A DNA stretch of 15,306 nucleotides, taken from positions 1 through 15,306 of the forward strand of contig JBBDWJ010000276.1 in NCBI GenBank assembly GCA_040902925.1. The letters run 5' to 3'. The stretch is from JBBDWJ01 sp040902925 (GTDB lineage Bacteria; Acidobacteriota; Terriglobia; Bryobacterales; UBA6623). Under the pieces are notes generated by a model that saw nothing but the letters and a program-made list of their open reading frames with translations, was not told the origin of the DNA and did not search any database. Position 1 is the first letter of the stretch, and every line of letters starts with the position of its first letter. This document shows positions 1 to 6,152 of this stretch, piece by piece. The translations under genes and the position numbers were made by a program.

Positions 1-10
1 CTACATTATG

Positions 11-22
11 CAAAGTACTTTG
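11..22. promoter_or_regulatory. 12-bp perfect palindrome at window edge, possible operator
   Basis: CAAAGTACTTTG is a perfect 12-bp palindrome, with CTACA at 1-5 and TGTAG at 21-25 giving a second, outer symmetry. It lies in an AT-rich patch just inside the window edge. It could be a repressor operator for a gene to the left. No regulator is adjacent in view, so the role is a guess. Confidence 0.25.
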
Positions 23-37
23 TAGCATTATTTCACA

Positions 38-120
38 GCTTCCTGTCACCTTTTTTTCGCGCCCGACGATATCAGGAACTTGCGAGCCGGTCGCCGGGCG
101 AAAAAAGGCTGACTGTCACC
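38..120. repeat. Inverted repeat (49-67 / 90-108) flanked by direct repeats
   Basis: A C/T-rich arm at 49-67 (two C, seven T, then CGCGCCCGAC) is nearly the reverse complement of 90-108 (GTCGCCGGGCG, six A, GG), leaving a 22-base loop. The arms are flanked by near-identical copies of GCTNNCTGTCACC at 38-50 and 108-120, of which the last eight bases CTGTCACC are exact. T lies before and A after the GC stem, the opposite of an intrinsic terminator, so a terminator call is not supported. It may be a small mobile-element remnant or a structured leader between the mer promoter and the gene to the left. Confidence 0.4.
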
Positions 121-164
121 AGAGCACACTCCACGGACTGTGAGCGACGGCAGCAGAAAACAAC

Positions 165-196
165 TTGACCCTGGACTATGGTCCGGGGTTTAGGCT
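165..196 (+). promoter_or_regulatory. MerR-type promoter/operator of the mer operon
   Basis: A -35 box TTGACC (165-170) and a -10 box TAGGCT (191-196) are separated by 20 bp, longer than the usual 17 and typical of MerR-activated promoters. The spacer holds a dyad: ACCCTGGAC (168-176) and GTCCGGGGT (181-189) around TATG, with one mismatch in nine arm pairs. MerR proteins bind such dyads and untwist the spacer when metal binds. The start of merR is 18 bases past the -10 box, so merR is the first gene of its own operon and is probably autoregulated. A GGAG ribosome-binding site lies at 203-206. Confidence 0.85.
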
Positions 197-214
197 GAGG
201 TTGGAGAATCAGAA

Positions 215-628
215 ATGTCCGCATTGACCATTGGTGCTATTGCCAAGCAGGCGGGAGTCAACATCGAAACTCTGCGCTACTACGAGCGCCAAGGAGTCGT
301 CGCGAAGCCCCCTCGGACGGGCTCAAATTACCGGATCTATCCCGAAGACACTGTTCGCCGTGTACGCTTTGTGAAGCGCGCCCAGGAGTTGGGGTTTTCT
401 CTCAAGGAGATCAAGGTTCTGCTCGCGCTTCGCGCCAGCCGCGGGGCGAGGTGCGAGGATGTATGCCGGCAAGCGCCGCGAAAAATTGAAGAAATCGAAG
501 ACAAGATCCGTTCGCTGCAAGCGATGAAGACGGTGCTCGGCAAGCTCGCCGACGAATGCGCCCTAACCCAAGGCCCCGTGAGCGACTGCCCGATCTTGGA
601 GTCTTTGAACACAAACGGGAGGAGGTGA
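215..628 (+). CDS. merR: MerR-family metal-responsive regulator, probable Hg(II) sensor
   Basis: A 137-residue MerR-family activator. The winged helix-turn-helix is N-terminal (about residues 4-70, with the family signature ETLRYYERQG at 18-27). The dimerisation coiled coil follows at about 82-112 and the metal loop is C-terminal. Cysteines at 80, 115 and 125 match the three Hg(II) ligands of classical MerR (82, 117, 126 in Tn501), with an extra Cys at 84. The 80-to-115 spacing of 35 is canonical; the last interval is 10 rather than 9, closer to the longer loop of ZntR/CadR-type sensors. The downstream mer genes argue for mercury. ATG is preceded by GGAG, and the product ends 8 bases before the merTP start. 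A ZntR/PbrR-like specificity cannot be excluded from sequence. Confidence 0.88.
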   Translation: MSALTIGAIAKQAGVNIETLRYYERQGVVAKPPRTGSNYRIYPEDTVRRVRFVKRAQELGFSLKEIKVLLALRASRGARCEDVCRQAPRKIEEIEDKIRSLQAMKTVLGKLADECALTQGPVSDCPILESLNTNGRR

Positions 629-636
629 CGAAAGTC

Positions 637-1467
637 ATGAAAGATAAAACCTTCGCAACAGCGGCAATCGTCTCGGGGGGCCTGGCATCGCTGTGTTGCA
701 TCGGCCCGCTGGTCGCGGTCGGTCTCGGACTCGGGGCGTTCGGGGCGGCGACACTTTTTGAATCCTTACGCCCCTACCTGCTTGTGGCCACGGCTGCGCT
801 TCTGTCCGGCGCCTTCTATCTGACCTACCGCAAGCAGCCGCAAGAGAAATGCGAAGGTGAGGCCTGTGCCGTCGGTCCGCACCAAAAGTCGCGAAAGATC
901 CTGCTTTGGGTTGTCACGGCCGCGGTAGCGGCGCTGGCAGCATTCCCTTACTACTCCGCCCTCTTCTCGGGCGGGGCGTCCACCGCCTCATCCACGGCCC
1001 TTGCCGCCTCCAGCGGATCGGCGACGGCGGTGTTTGACGTTGAGGGAATGACCTGCGCCGGTTGCGCCGCGACACTTGAAAACGCCCTGATGAAGACGCC
1101 GGGCGTGGCGACGGTGGTCGTCAGTCTGGAAGGCAAGAGCGCCCATGTCAGATACAAGCCCTCGCAAATCTCGATGGATCAATTGCTAACCGTGATGAGA
1201 GGGAGCGGCTTCACGGGAACCCTCCACAACGGCGAAGCAGCGAAGCTGAAGCGGATCAGTTACGACGTTGAAGGGATGACTTGCTCCAGTTGCGCGTTGG
1301 GGATTCAGGCGACACTCTCGCGGCGAGAGGGCGTCAAGGAAATCCAAGTGCTTTACGACGAGAAGACGGCTCATGTCGTGTTCGACCCCGCCATCGTCAC
1401 CGCCGAACAGCTCTCGAAAGCCTTCGAAGAGCTTGGTTATCGGGTGACGCCCAAGGTTGGAGCATGA
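637..1467 (+). CDS. merTP: MerT-MerP fusion mercuric transporter with two HMA domains
   Basis: A 276-residue inner-membrane protein that would take Hg(II) from periplasmic thiols and pass it to the cytoplasm. Residues 1-112 are MerT-like: a first helix with the vicinal pair Cys20-Cys21, a second helix (about 46-63), a loop with Cys72 and Cys77, and a third helix (about 88-110). A Ser/Ala-rich linker then leads to two MerP/HMA domains (about 130-196 and 206-274) with GMTCAGC (Cys140, Cys143) and GMTCSSC (Cys216, Cys219). Classical MerT and MerP are separate proteins; fusions are known, and here two HMA modules are attached. The ATG follows a strong GGGAGGAGGTGA site (617-628) that overlaps the merR stop. 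An open extension 27 codons upstream overlaps merR and lacks family similarity, so I rejected it. Confidence 0.9.
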   Translation: MKDKTFATAAIVSGGLASLCCIGPLVAVGLGLGAFGAATLFESLRPYLLVATAALLSGAFYLTYRKQPQEKCEGEACAVGPHQKSRKILLWVVTAAVAALAAFPYYSALFSGGASTASSTALAASSGSATAVFDVEGMTCAGCAATLENALMKTPGVATVVVSLEGKSAHVRYKPSQISMDQLLTVMRGSGFTGTLHNGEAAKLKRISYDVEGMTCSSCALGIQATLSRREGVKEIQVLYDEKTAHVVFDPAIVTAEQLSKAFEELGYRVTPKVGA

Positions 1468-1479
1468 GAGGTGAATATG

Positions 1480-1794
1480 ATGACGGTTGAACTTTATTAC
1501 TTCAAGGACTGTCCTTCCTACGCAACCGCGGCGGCGAACTTGAAAGCAGCTCTTCGCGCCGAGGACCTGCCCGAGAACATCGAGATGGTCGAGGTCACTT
1601 CTGAGGAGGACGCCCAACGGAAACGGTTCATCGGTTCGCCGACGATCCGCATCGACGGTGTCGACCTCGAAGGCCCCGAAGCAGAGGCCAAGGGGTACGG
1701 ATTCGGCTGCCGAGTCTATTCCGGAAACGGTCACACGACCGGTTGGCCCTCGATCGAGCAGATCCGATCCGCAGTGCGGACGAGAAACGACTAG
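1480..1794 (+). CDS. Thioredoxin-like protein (DF-family type) of the mer operon
   Basis: About 104 residues with a compact thioredoxin-like pattern: a first strand VELYYFKDCPSY with a single active-site Cys (residue 11), a central GSPTIRIDG strand with the cis-Pro-type turn seen in thioredoxin folds, and a late FGCRVYSG motif with a second Cys. Such small proteins occur beside metal-resistance genes, and some relatives have selenocysteine where this one has Cys (recalled as the DF family of (seleno)proteins). It could relay thiol-bound Hg(II) or keep the other cysteine-rich proteins reduced; that role is inferred. ATG at 1480 sits 6 bases past the AGGTG of GAGAGGTGA (1466-1474). ATG at 1477 or GTG at 1471 are possible but too close to that site. 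The gene starts about 12 bases after merTP. Confidence 0.72.
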   Translation: MTVELYYFKDCPSYATAAANLKAALRAEDLPENIEMVEVTSEEDAQRKRFIGSPTIRIDGVDLEGPEAEAKGYGFGCRVYSGNGHTTGWPSIEQIRSAVRTRND

Positions 1795-1885
1795 GGGGGA
1801 GTGGCCGATCCTCGCGCGAAAGTGGAGCATTCTTGTTGCAACTAGAACCCGCCCTTAAGGTGGATGGTTACGGGAGGCGCAAACA

Positions 1886-2386
1886 GTGTCTTGTTGTTCT
1901 TCAAAACTTGAGGAAGCGTGTGCCGTGCGACTACCGGCGTTACAAACCTGCCCGAGGTGCGGCCGGAAGGGAAGACGCGTGCAAAGTCAGACGCTGGAAT
2001 CCATGCTGCGGGAGCCGAGCCCGCGGCTCTGGACCCGGGGACCATTCTTCGTCTGCGCAACTTCAGAATGTGCGGTCGTCTACTTTTCGGGAGACGGCGG
2101 CCCGCTGTTTGAAAAAACAGATCTCACAGTGCGGGTAGGAGTCAAAGAGATAGAAGACCCGATACCTGTCTGTTATTGCTTCAACCACACCCGGACTTCG
2201 GTTTGGGAGGAGATCGAGCGGACGGGGCGCTCTACTGTTGTGGAGTCGGTCAAGCAGGCGGTGAAAGAGGGCCGGTGCGAATGCGAGATCAAGAATCCAT
2301 CTGGCCGATGTTGCCTCGGCGAAGTGACGCAGGCCGTCAAGCAGGGTCTTGAGCAACTCTCTGTCCCGGAGGCGTTTTCGAGATGA
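1886..2386 (+). CDS. Cysteine-rich Fe-S/zinc metallochaperone-like protein (CopZ N-terminal-domain type)
   Basis: A 166-residue soluble protein with 13 cysteines. A zinc-ribbon-like part has Cys22-x2-Cys25 and Cys57-x4-Cys62. A second part has VCYCFNHTR (Cys96, Cys98), then Cys131, Cys133 and RCCLGEV (Cys142, Cys143). This resembles the N-terminal domain of Archaeoglobus CopZ, which binds one zinc and one [2Fe-2S] cluster, and the BFD-like Fe-S fold, but without the HMA domain CopZ has downstream. An N-terminal SCCSS adds another vicinal pair. Proteins of this kind are annotated as putative Fe-S-binding metallochaperones. Here it may bind or reduce metal inside the cell; that is inference. 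Translation starts at GTG, 8 bases after GGGAGG (1872-1877), which fixes the start. A 91-base gap separates it from the previous gene. Confidence 0.75.
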   Translation: MSCCSSKLEEACAVRLPALQTCPRCGRKGRRVQSQTLESMLREPSPRLWTRGPFFVCATSECAVVYFSGDGGPLFEKTDLTVRVGVKEIEDPIPVCYCFNHTRTSVWEEIERTGRSTVVESVKQAVKEGRCECEIKNPSGRCCLGEVTQAVKQGLEQLSVPEAFSR

Positions 2387-2454
2387 CCAGGTGATCCTGG
2401 AGGAAAAAATTACGGTCGTGGACGGCTGAAACACAAACCGTATGGAATCTGCGC

Positions 2455-2547
2455 ATGCTTCCATGGGGCGAAATGATCTGTTGCGGATTGATTCTTGCCG
2501 CGCTCCTTCTTGCCGGTCTTGTCCTGAGCCGCCCAGATCGCGATTGA
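2455..2547 (+). CDS. Possible 30-residue single-pass membrane peptide with vicinal cysteines
   Basis: A short open frame encodes a peptide beginning MLPWGEMICCGL, followed by an uninterrupted Leu/Ala/Val helix long enough to cross the membrane once, and a charged tail SRPDRD. The Cys9-Cys10 pair at the start of the helix recalls the vicinal cysteines in the first helices of MerT, MerC and MerF. It lies in the 183-base gap between the Fe-S protein and merC and ends 22 bases before merC. A weak GGA ribosome site lies about 8 bases upstream. It is far shorter than MerF and is not a recognised family. It could be a real accessory peptide, a relic of a larger mer transporter, or chance. Confidence 0.4.
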   Translation: MLPWGEMICCGLILAALLLAGLVLSRPDRD

Positions 2548-2569
2548 GGAATCTCGGAGCGTAATCGTT

Positions 2570-3025
2570 ATGTCACTGACCGAACATCTGGATAAGCTGG
2601 GTGTTGTCGGCTCGTTTATCGCCGCCGCTTGCTGCCTGGGCCTTCCTGCCATCATCTCCATTTTCGCGGCGCTGGGCCTTGGGTTCCTGATTAACGACGC
2701 TGTGCTGCTGCCCTTGCTACTCGTGTTTCTGGCCGTCACCCTTTTCGGTCTCTTCCAGGGATACGGACGACACAAGAGGATCTGGCCTCTCGTGGTTGGT
2801 GTAGTTAGCGCGCTGGCCGTCTTCATCTTTATCTTCGTGGCGTTCTCAGCGCCGTTGGCGTATGTCGGGGTCGCTGGTCTGGTCGTCGCTAGTGTCCTGA
2901 ACGTGGTCGCCCAGCGCTACGCCAATGTGGGTCAGCCGAGCGGCGACTCACGCTATCGTGACGATAGCCGCCGGGGATTCCCATTGCGGGGGAAAGACTT
3001 ATGCCCAAGAAATTCGACTTGGTAG
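2570..3025 (+). CDS. merC: MerC-family mercury transporter
   Basis: A 151-residue integral membrane protein with four predicted helices (about 12-38, 45-63, 73-93, 95-113). The first carries the vicinal pair Cys21-Cys22 followed by LGLPAI, and the DKLGVVGSF start and AALGLGFL segment align well with MerC of Tn21-type operons. MerC imports Hg(II) in parallel with MerT. The family's cytoplasmic tail usually has another cysteine pair; here the tail after residue 120 is polar, ends CPRNSTW, and contains one Cys. The last 25 bases overlap the reductase start, so the final residues are also constrained by that gene. GGAG at 2556-2559 is the ribosome site. With the MerT-P fusion upstream, the operon has two different Hg uptake routes. 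Confidence 0.87.
   Translation: MSLTEHLDKLGVVGSFIAAACCLGLPAIISIFAALGLGFLINDAVLLPLLLVFLAVTLFGLFQGYGRHKRIWPLVVGVVSALAVFIFIFVAFSAPLAYVGVAGLVVASVLNVVAQRYANVGQPSGDSRYRDDSRRGFPLRGKDLCPRNSTW
2952..2968. promoter_or_regulatory. Perfect 8+1+8 palindrome in the 3' end of merC
   Basis: GCTATCGT-G-ACGATAGC is a perfect dyad within the merC coding end, 32 bases before the reductase ATG. As RNA it can form a 7-bp stem with a 3-base loop. It could be a protein-binding site or an mRNA hairpin affecting reductase translation. No sequence evidence decides between these and chance. Confidence 0.3.
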
Positions 3026-4352
3026 TGATCGGCACCGGTTCCGGCGGTTCGATCCCGGCCAACAAGTGTCGCGAGGCCGGCTGGGAAGTGGCCGTCATCG
3101 ACGAGCTCCCCTACGGCGGCACTTGCGCGCTTCGAGGCTGCGACCCAAAGAAGGTACTGGTGGGTGCCACGGAACTAGCGGACTGGGCTCGCCGGATAGA
3201 GCGCGAGGGGTCGTGGCCGACGAGCTGCGGCTTGACTGGCCCGGCCTGATGCGGTTCAAGTCGAGCTTCACCGAGCCGGTTCCCGAGAGCAGCGAGCGGA
3301 GCTTCGGGAAGAAGGGCATCGCCACCTTCCATGGGACGGCACGCTTCCTGGACAGGTCTCGCATTCAAGTAGGCGACGATACCCTCGAAGCGCGGCGCTT
3401 CGTCATCGCCAGCGGAGCTCGGCCGGCGGCCCTGGGATTTCCCGGCGAAGAACTTCTTACAACAAGCACGGACTTCCTCGAGCTACACGAATTGCCGAGG
3501 CGTATTGTTTTCGTGGGTGGCGGCTATATCTCCTTCGAGTTCGCGCATGTGGCCGCAAGAGCCGGTGCTTCCGCGACGATCCTGCACCGAAGTGATCGGC
3601 CTTTGCGGGGCTTTGACCCCGATCTCGTGAACCGCCTAGTCAAAGCGACGAAAGATCTCGGGATTGAGGTGAAGCTCAGTTCCCCGGTGAAGGCGATCGA
3701 GAAGCGAGACCTCTCGTTTTTGGTGAAGGGCGAATCAGAGGCCGGCGCATTCGAGATCGAGGCGGATCTAGTCGTTCACGGCGCTGGCCGTGTGCCGAAC
3801 GTCGACAGGCTGGACCTATTCTCCGCGGGGGTCGAGGCAAACCCACGTGGAGTCGTCGTCAACGAACACTTGCGTAGCGTGTCGAACCCAGCAGTCTATG
3901 CGGCCGGCGACGCGGCTGCGACTGATGGGCCTCCCTTAACTCCTGTCGCGGGGATGGAGGGGCACGTGGTCGCGTCCAATCTGCTAAAGAGTGACAACCG
4001 CACTGCGGACTACACGGCAGTGGCCAGCGTTGTCTTCACCATACCGCCGTTGGCCGCGGTTGGCCTCCTGGATGTCGATGCTCGTAAGAAAGGCTTCCGC
4101 TTTCACGTGCAGTCCGGCGACACAGCGCAGTGGTACTCATCCCGCCGCATTAGCGAGGAAATCTCCGGCTACAAGGTACTCGTGGAGGAGGGAAGCGGAC
4201 GCATCCTCGGCGCTCACCTGTTGGGCGTGCACTCGGAAGAACTCATCAATCTCTTCTCCCTGGCCATTCGATTCGGCATCAAAGCTTCCGACCTCAAACA
4301 GATGGCCTACGCCTATCCATCGCGGGCGAGTGATGTCCCCTACATGGTCTAG
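3001..4352 (+). pseudogene. merA: MerA/glutathione-reductase-like flavoprotein, broken by a one-base frameshift
   Basis: A FAD/NAD(P)-dependent disulfide oxidoreductase, about 450 residues once the frame is restored. The N-terminal part (3001-3210) has the FAD motif GTGSGGS and redox-active GGTCALRGCDPKK (Cys42, Cys47). It would stop at 3249, but the match continues in the other frame from about 3211 as VVADELRLDWPG, to 4352. One extra G in the GGGG run at 3207-3210 joins the two exactly. The rest has the NAD(P) motif GGGYISFEFA, an Arg-rich LHRSDRPLRGFD that suggests NADPH, the second FAD motif YAAGDAA, and a dimer domain. Unlike canonical MerA there is no N-terminal HMA domain and no C-terminal vicinal Cys pair; it ends SDVPYMV. 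The catalytic His of glutathione reductase is also absent (AYPSRAS). Hg(II) reduction is suggested mainly by context. Sequencing error is possible. Confidence 0.82.
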
Positions 4353-4416
4353 CTCAATCTCCCGATCACCGCGTCAGTCTGGAAAGGCACACGCAATCAA
4401 CAAATTTTGATAACGG

Positions 4417-4785
4417 CTATCTCCTTCTCGACGTACGTGCACCTCCCTTCACCCCTCGCTTTTCAGGCAAAGTTTGGGCAAACCGCACAGCCTGTTCGAG
4501 CCAGTCCTGCAACTCTGTTTCAGTGCGGAACCCTTCGGATTCGATGTATACCATCCCCTTCATCGGTCTTCCCGTGAAGTCCATTTCCCGAGTGTGTTGC
4601 CCGCTCAATGCGAGCTCGGCTCTCTGTGCGCCGAGCCGCAGCATGAGCAGATCTTTGGTCACGCCGCAACACATATTTCCTCGGAGTAAGAAGGCAATCC
4701 CGCCGAACATCTGTCGTTCCGCGATACCACTCCGCCCGGAGAGTGCCGCTCGAATCCGCTCAGCAAGTCTCTCGTCGTACGGCAT
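4417..4785 (-). CDS. TfoX N-terminal-domain protein
   Basis: A 122-residue protein matching the stand-alone TfoX_N domain: a basic N-terminal helix with MPYDERLAERIRAAL, then MFGGIAFLLRGNMCCGV, a strand with MLRLG, the motif GRPMKGMVY, and a C-terminal helix LQDWLEQAVRFA. TfoX/Sxy of Gammaproteobacteria regulates competence, but the single-domain versions common in soil bacteria have no settled role. The tail after about residue 108 is Arg/Lys-rich. Its ATG overlaps the stop of the DinB gene by one base (TGATG), so translation is probably coupled and the pair co-transcribed. It converges on the mer operon with 64 bases between stops and no clear terminator. Confidence 0.85.
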   Translation of the reverse strand: MPYDERLAERIRAALSGRSGIAERQMFGGIAFLLRGNMCCGVTKDLLMLRLGAQRAELALSGQHTREMDFTGRPMKGMVYIESEGFRTETELQDWLEQAVRFAQTLPEKRGVKGGARTSRRR

Positions 4786-5309
4786 CAGGCTGCTTGCCCT
4801 TGTTCGAGAAACTCCGGAAGCTCGTCTGCGCTCGGTCCATAGCTAGCCGGAACCCTTTGTCCCAACAGCCGCAGGTAGACACCGAACTGTCCTCGATGTT
4901 GGTACCAGTGGTTCAGCAGAATGCTCCGAAGGAAAACGGCGCGCGGCATCGCAATGATCTCCTTGCCGTCTTTCACAGCTCGCCAGGTCGCCTGCATTGC
5001 CGAATCATCGAGGTTCGGAAGAATGCCCCTGACGGTTTCGATGCTCTGATCGAGCGCGTCTAGAACTTCCCGAACGCTGGTTGGCTGCGGGTTGGGCTGG
5101 CTGAAGTCCGGAACAGCGGCCTCATCCTGACGAGCCAACTCGGCCACCTGCCCCGGCACCAGCGCCAGATGGAGAGCCAGTTGCCCTGTCGACATGGACC
5201 TCTCATGCGGTTTCCACGTCAGCTTATCCTCAGGTAATCGCTCCAGAAACTTCCGGGTGATGTGTAACTCCTGCTCGAATTCAGCAAGGAATGTTTCCGA
5301 GATTTGCAT
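4785..5309 (-). CDS. DinB-family four-helix protein
   Basis: A 174-residue protein of the DinB/YfiT-like superfamily. Three histidines sit where the family binds a divalent metal: His47 (in LALHLAL) and His134 and His138 (in NHWYQHRGQ). The KLTWKPHERSMSTGQLALH segment is typical. Members are metal-dependent, often thiol-linked enzymes (for example bacillithiol or mycothiol transferases) or DNA-damage-induced proteins of unknown function, and nothing here picks a substrate. AGGAG lies 9 bases before the ATG. It sits between a small ORF (15 bases upstream) and the TfoX-like gene, in what looks like one TetR-headed operon. Confidence 0.85.
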   Translation of the reverse strand: MQISETFLAEFEQELHITRKFLERLPEDKLTWKPHERSMSTGQLALHLALVPGQVAELARQDEAAVPDFSQPNPQPTSVREVLDALDQSIETVRGILPNLDDSAMQATWRAVKDGKEIIAMPRAVFLRSILLNHWYQHRGQFGVYLRLLGQRVPASYGPSADELPEFLEQGQAA

Positions 5310-5324
5310 GTTTGTGTTCTCCTT

Positions 5325-5528
5325 TCAAATGGTCCACTCCACTAGCGACAGCTGCGGCCGCCTTTGCTCCCAGCTATTCCCGAGGGAAGCCGAGGGCCAA
5401 CGAACGGCCCCTGCCATCTGACGTTCGATTGTCCGACGCGCTTGCTCAAATTCGACGCCCCAGGCAGACGATGAAGAAAACGCCATCACCCTGCGGGTGA
5501 GATAGCCAAAGATGATGGGCTTGTGCAT
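5325..5528 (-). CDS. Hypothetical small protein, 67 residues
   Basis: I do not recognise this product. It begins MHKPIIFGYLTRR, is basic in the middle (EQARRTIERQ), and has no clear membrane helix or cysteine motif. The support is positional: its ATG lies 6 bases after the TetR stop with AGGA about 6 bases before it, and it ends 15 bases before the DinB start. It therefore fills the gap in an otherwise tightly packed unit. The reading may equally be a spacer or the remnant of a longer gene. Confidence 0.33.
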   Translation of the reverse strand: MHKPIIFGYLTRRVMAFSSSSAWGVEFEQARRTIERQMAGAVRWPSASLGNSWEQRRPQLSLVEWTI

Positions 5529-5534
5529 TGATTC

Positions 5535-6146
5535 CTAAGACTCTGCCCGGCCACGCGGCAAGAAACCGGAGATGTACTGTTTCACATGCTCGAGATTCCG
5601 ACGAATCGCGGATGGGTCCTGCGAAGCCTTGAAGAGAATGAGTGAGCCTTGGATCGCGGCGACCCACAACGCTGCCAAGGAAGGTGTGTCGACCGGCTTG
5701 CGAAGCGTCTTGCAAGCGTCGTCCAGTAGCGTCTGAAACCGCCTTTCCGCATTTTGGAAACAGACGTCGGCGGCATCGCGGAGCGCCGGGTTAGTATCAG
5801 ATACCTCTTGGGCCGTGGTGCCGGCAAGGCAGGATTTGAGAATCTTGGGATCATCGAAGACGGCGATGAAAAACTCCATGTAGCCGAGGGCTTTCGCTCG
5901 ACGGTTCGCCATTCTCTGGAACGGCGCCCCTTCCTCCATAGCCGCGGCCATGCTATCCCAGGCCACCAGGCAGGCTTCGGCCAGCTCCTCCTTGGTCTTG
6001 AAGTGATGGAAAAACGCGCCTTTGGTCACCCCGGAGTGCTGGCAGATGTGGTCGATCGTGGTGGCGACGTAGCCTTTCTTGCGGATGAGCTCCGTCGCGC
6101 CCTGGATCAATTTCTGCCGCGTGGCGGCTGCGCGGTTCTGAACCAC
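5535..6146 (-). CDS. TetR/AcrR-family repressor
   Basis: A 203-residue TetR regulator. The N-terminal helix-turn-helix domain (about residues 8-55) contains TRQKLIQGATELI, the recognition region TIDHICQHSGVTKGAFFHHF and KTKEELAEA. The C-terminal ligand domain is about 60-200, with a KSCLAGT segment; its ligand cannot be read from sequence. I start at GTG 6146 (product MVQNRAAATR) rather than the TTG at 6182, because the extra 12 codons run through the operator and the -35 box. The start coincides with the predicted transcription start, so the message may be leaderless. It heads a compact unit with the 67-residue ORF, DinB and TfoX-like genes and is probably autorepressed. The second TetR gene is divergent. 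Confidence 0.88.
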   Translation of the reverse strand: MVQNRAAATRQKLIQGATELIRKKGYVATTIDHICQHSGVTKGAFFHHFKTKEELAEACLVAWDSMAAAMEEGAPFQRMANRRAKALGYMEFFIAVFDDPKILKSCLAGTTAQEVSDTNPALRDAADVCFQNAERRFQTLLDDACKTLRKPVDTPSLAALWVAAIQGSLILFKASQDPSAIRRNLEHVKQYISGFLPRGRAES

Positions 6147-6152
6147 TCGAAA

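Noticed and set aside
49..108. Intrinsic terminator upstream of merR
   Set aside because: T precedes and A follows the GC stem, the reverse of what an intrinsic terminator requires on either strand.
556..636. Upstream start for merTP at 556
   Set aside because: It would run 27 codons through the end of merR with no family similarity, while ATG 637 has a strong ribosome site directly before it.
1480..1794. Organomercurial lyase (merB) as the identity of the small thioredoxin-like gene
   Set aside because: The protein is only about 104 residues and lacks the three-residue Cys/Cys/Asp active-site layout and length of MerB.
1186..1830. 214-codon minus-strand open frame across merTP and the thioredoxin-like gene
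   Set aside because: It is antisense to two well-supported mer genes and has no family motif.
3200..3250. Programmed ribosomal frameshift in the reductase gene
   Set aside because: There is no slippery heptamer with a downstream structure, this enzyme family is not known to use recoding, and a second gene in the window shows a similar G4 break. A simple indel or error is more economical.
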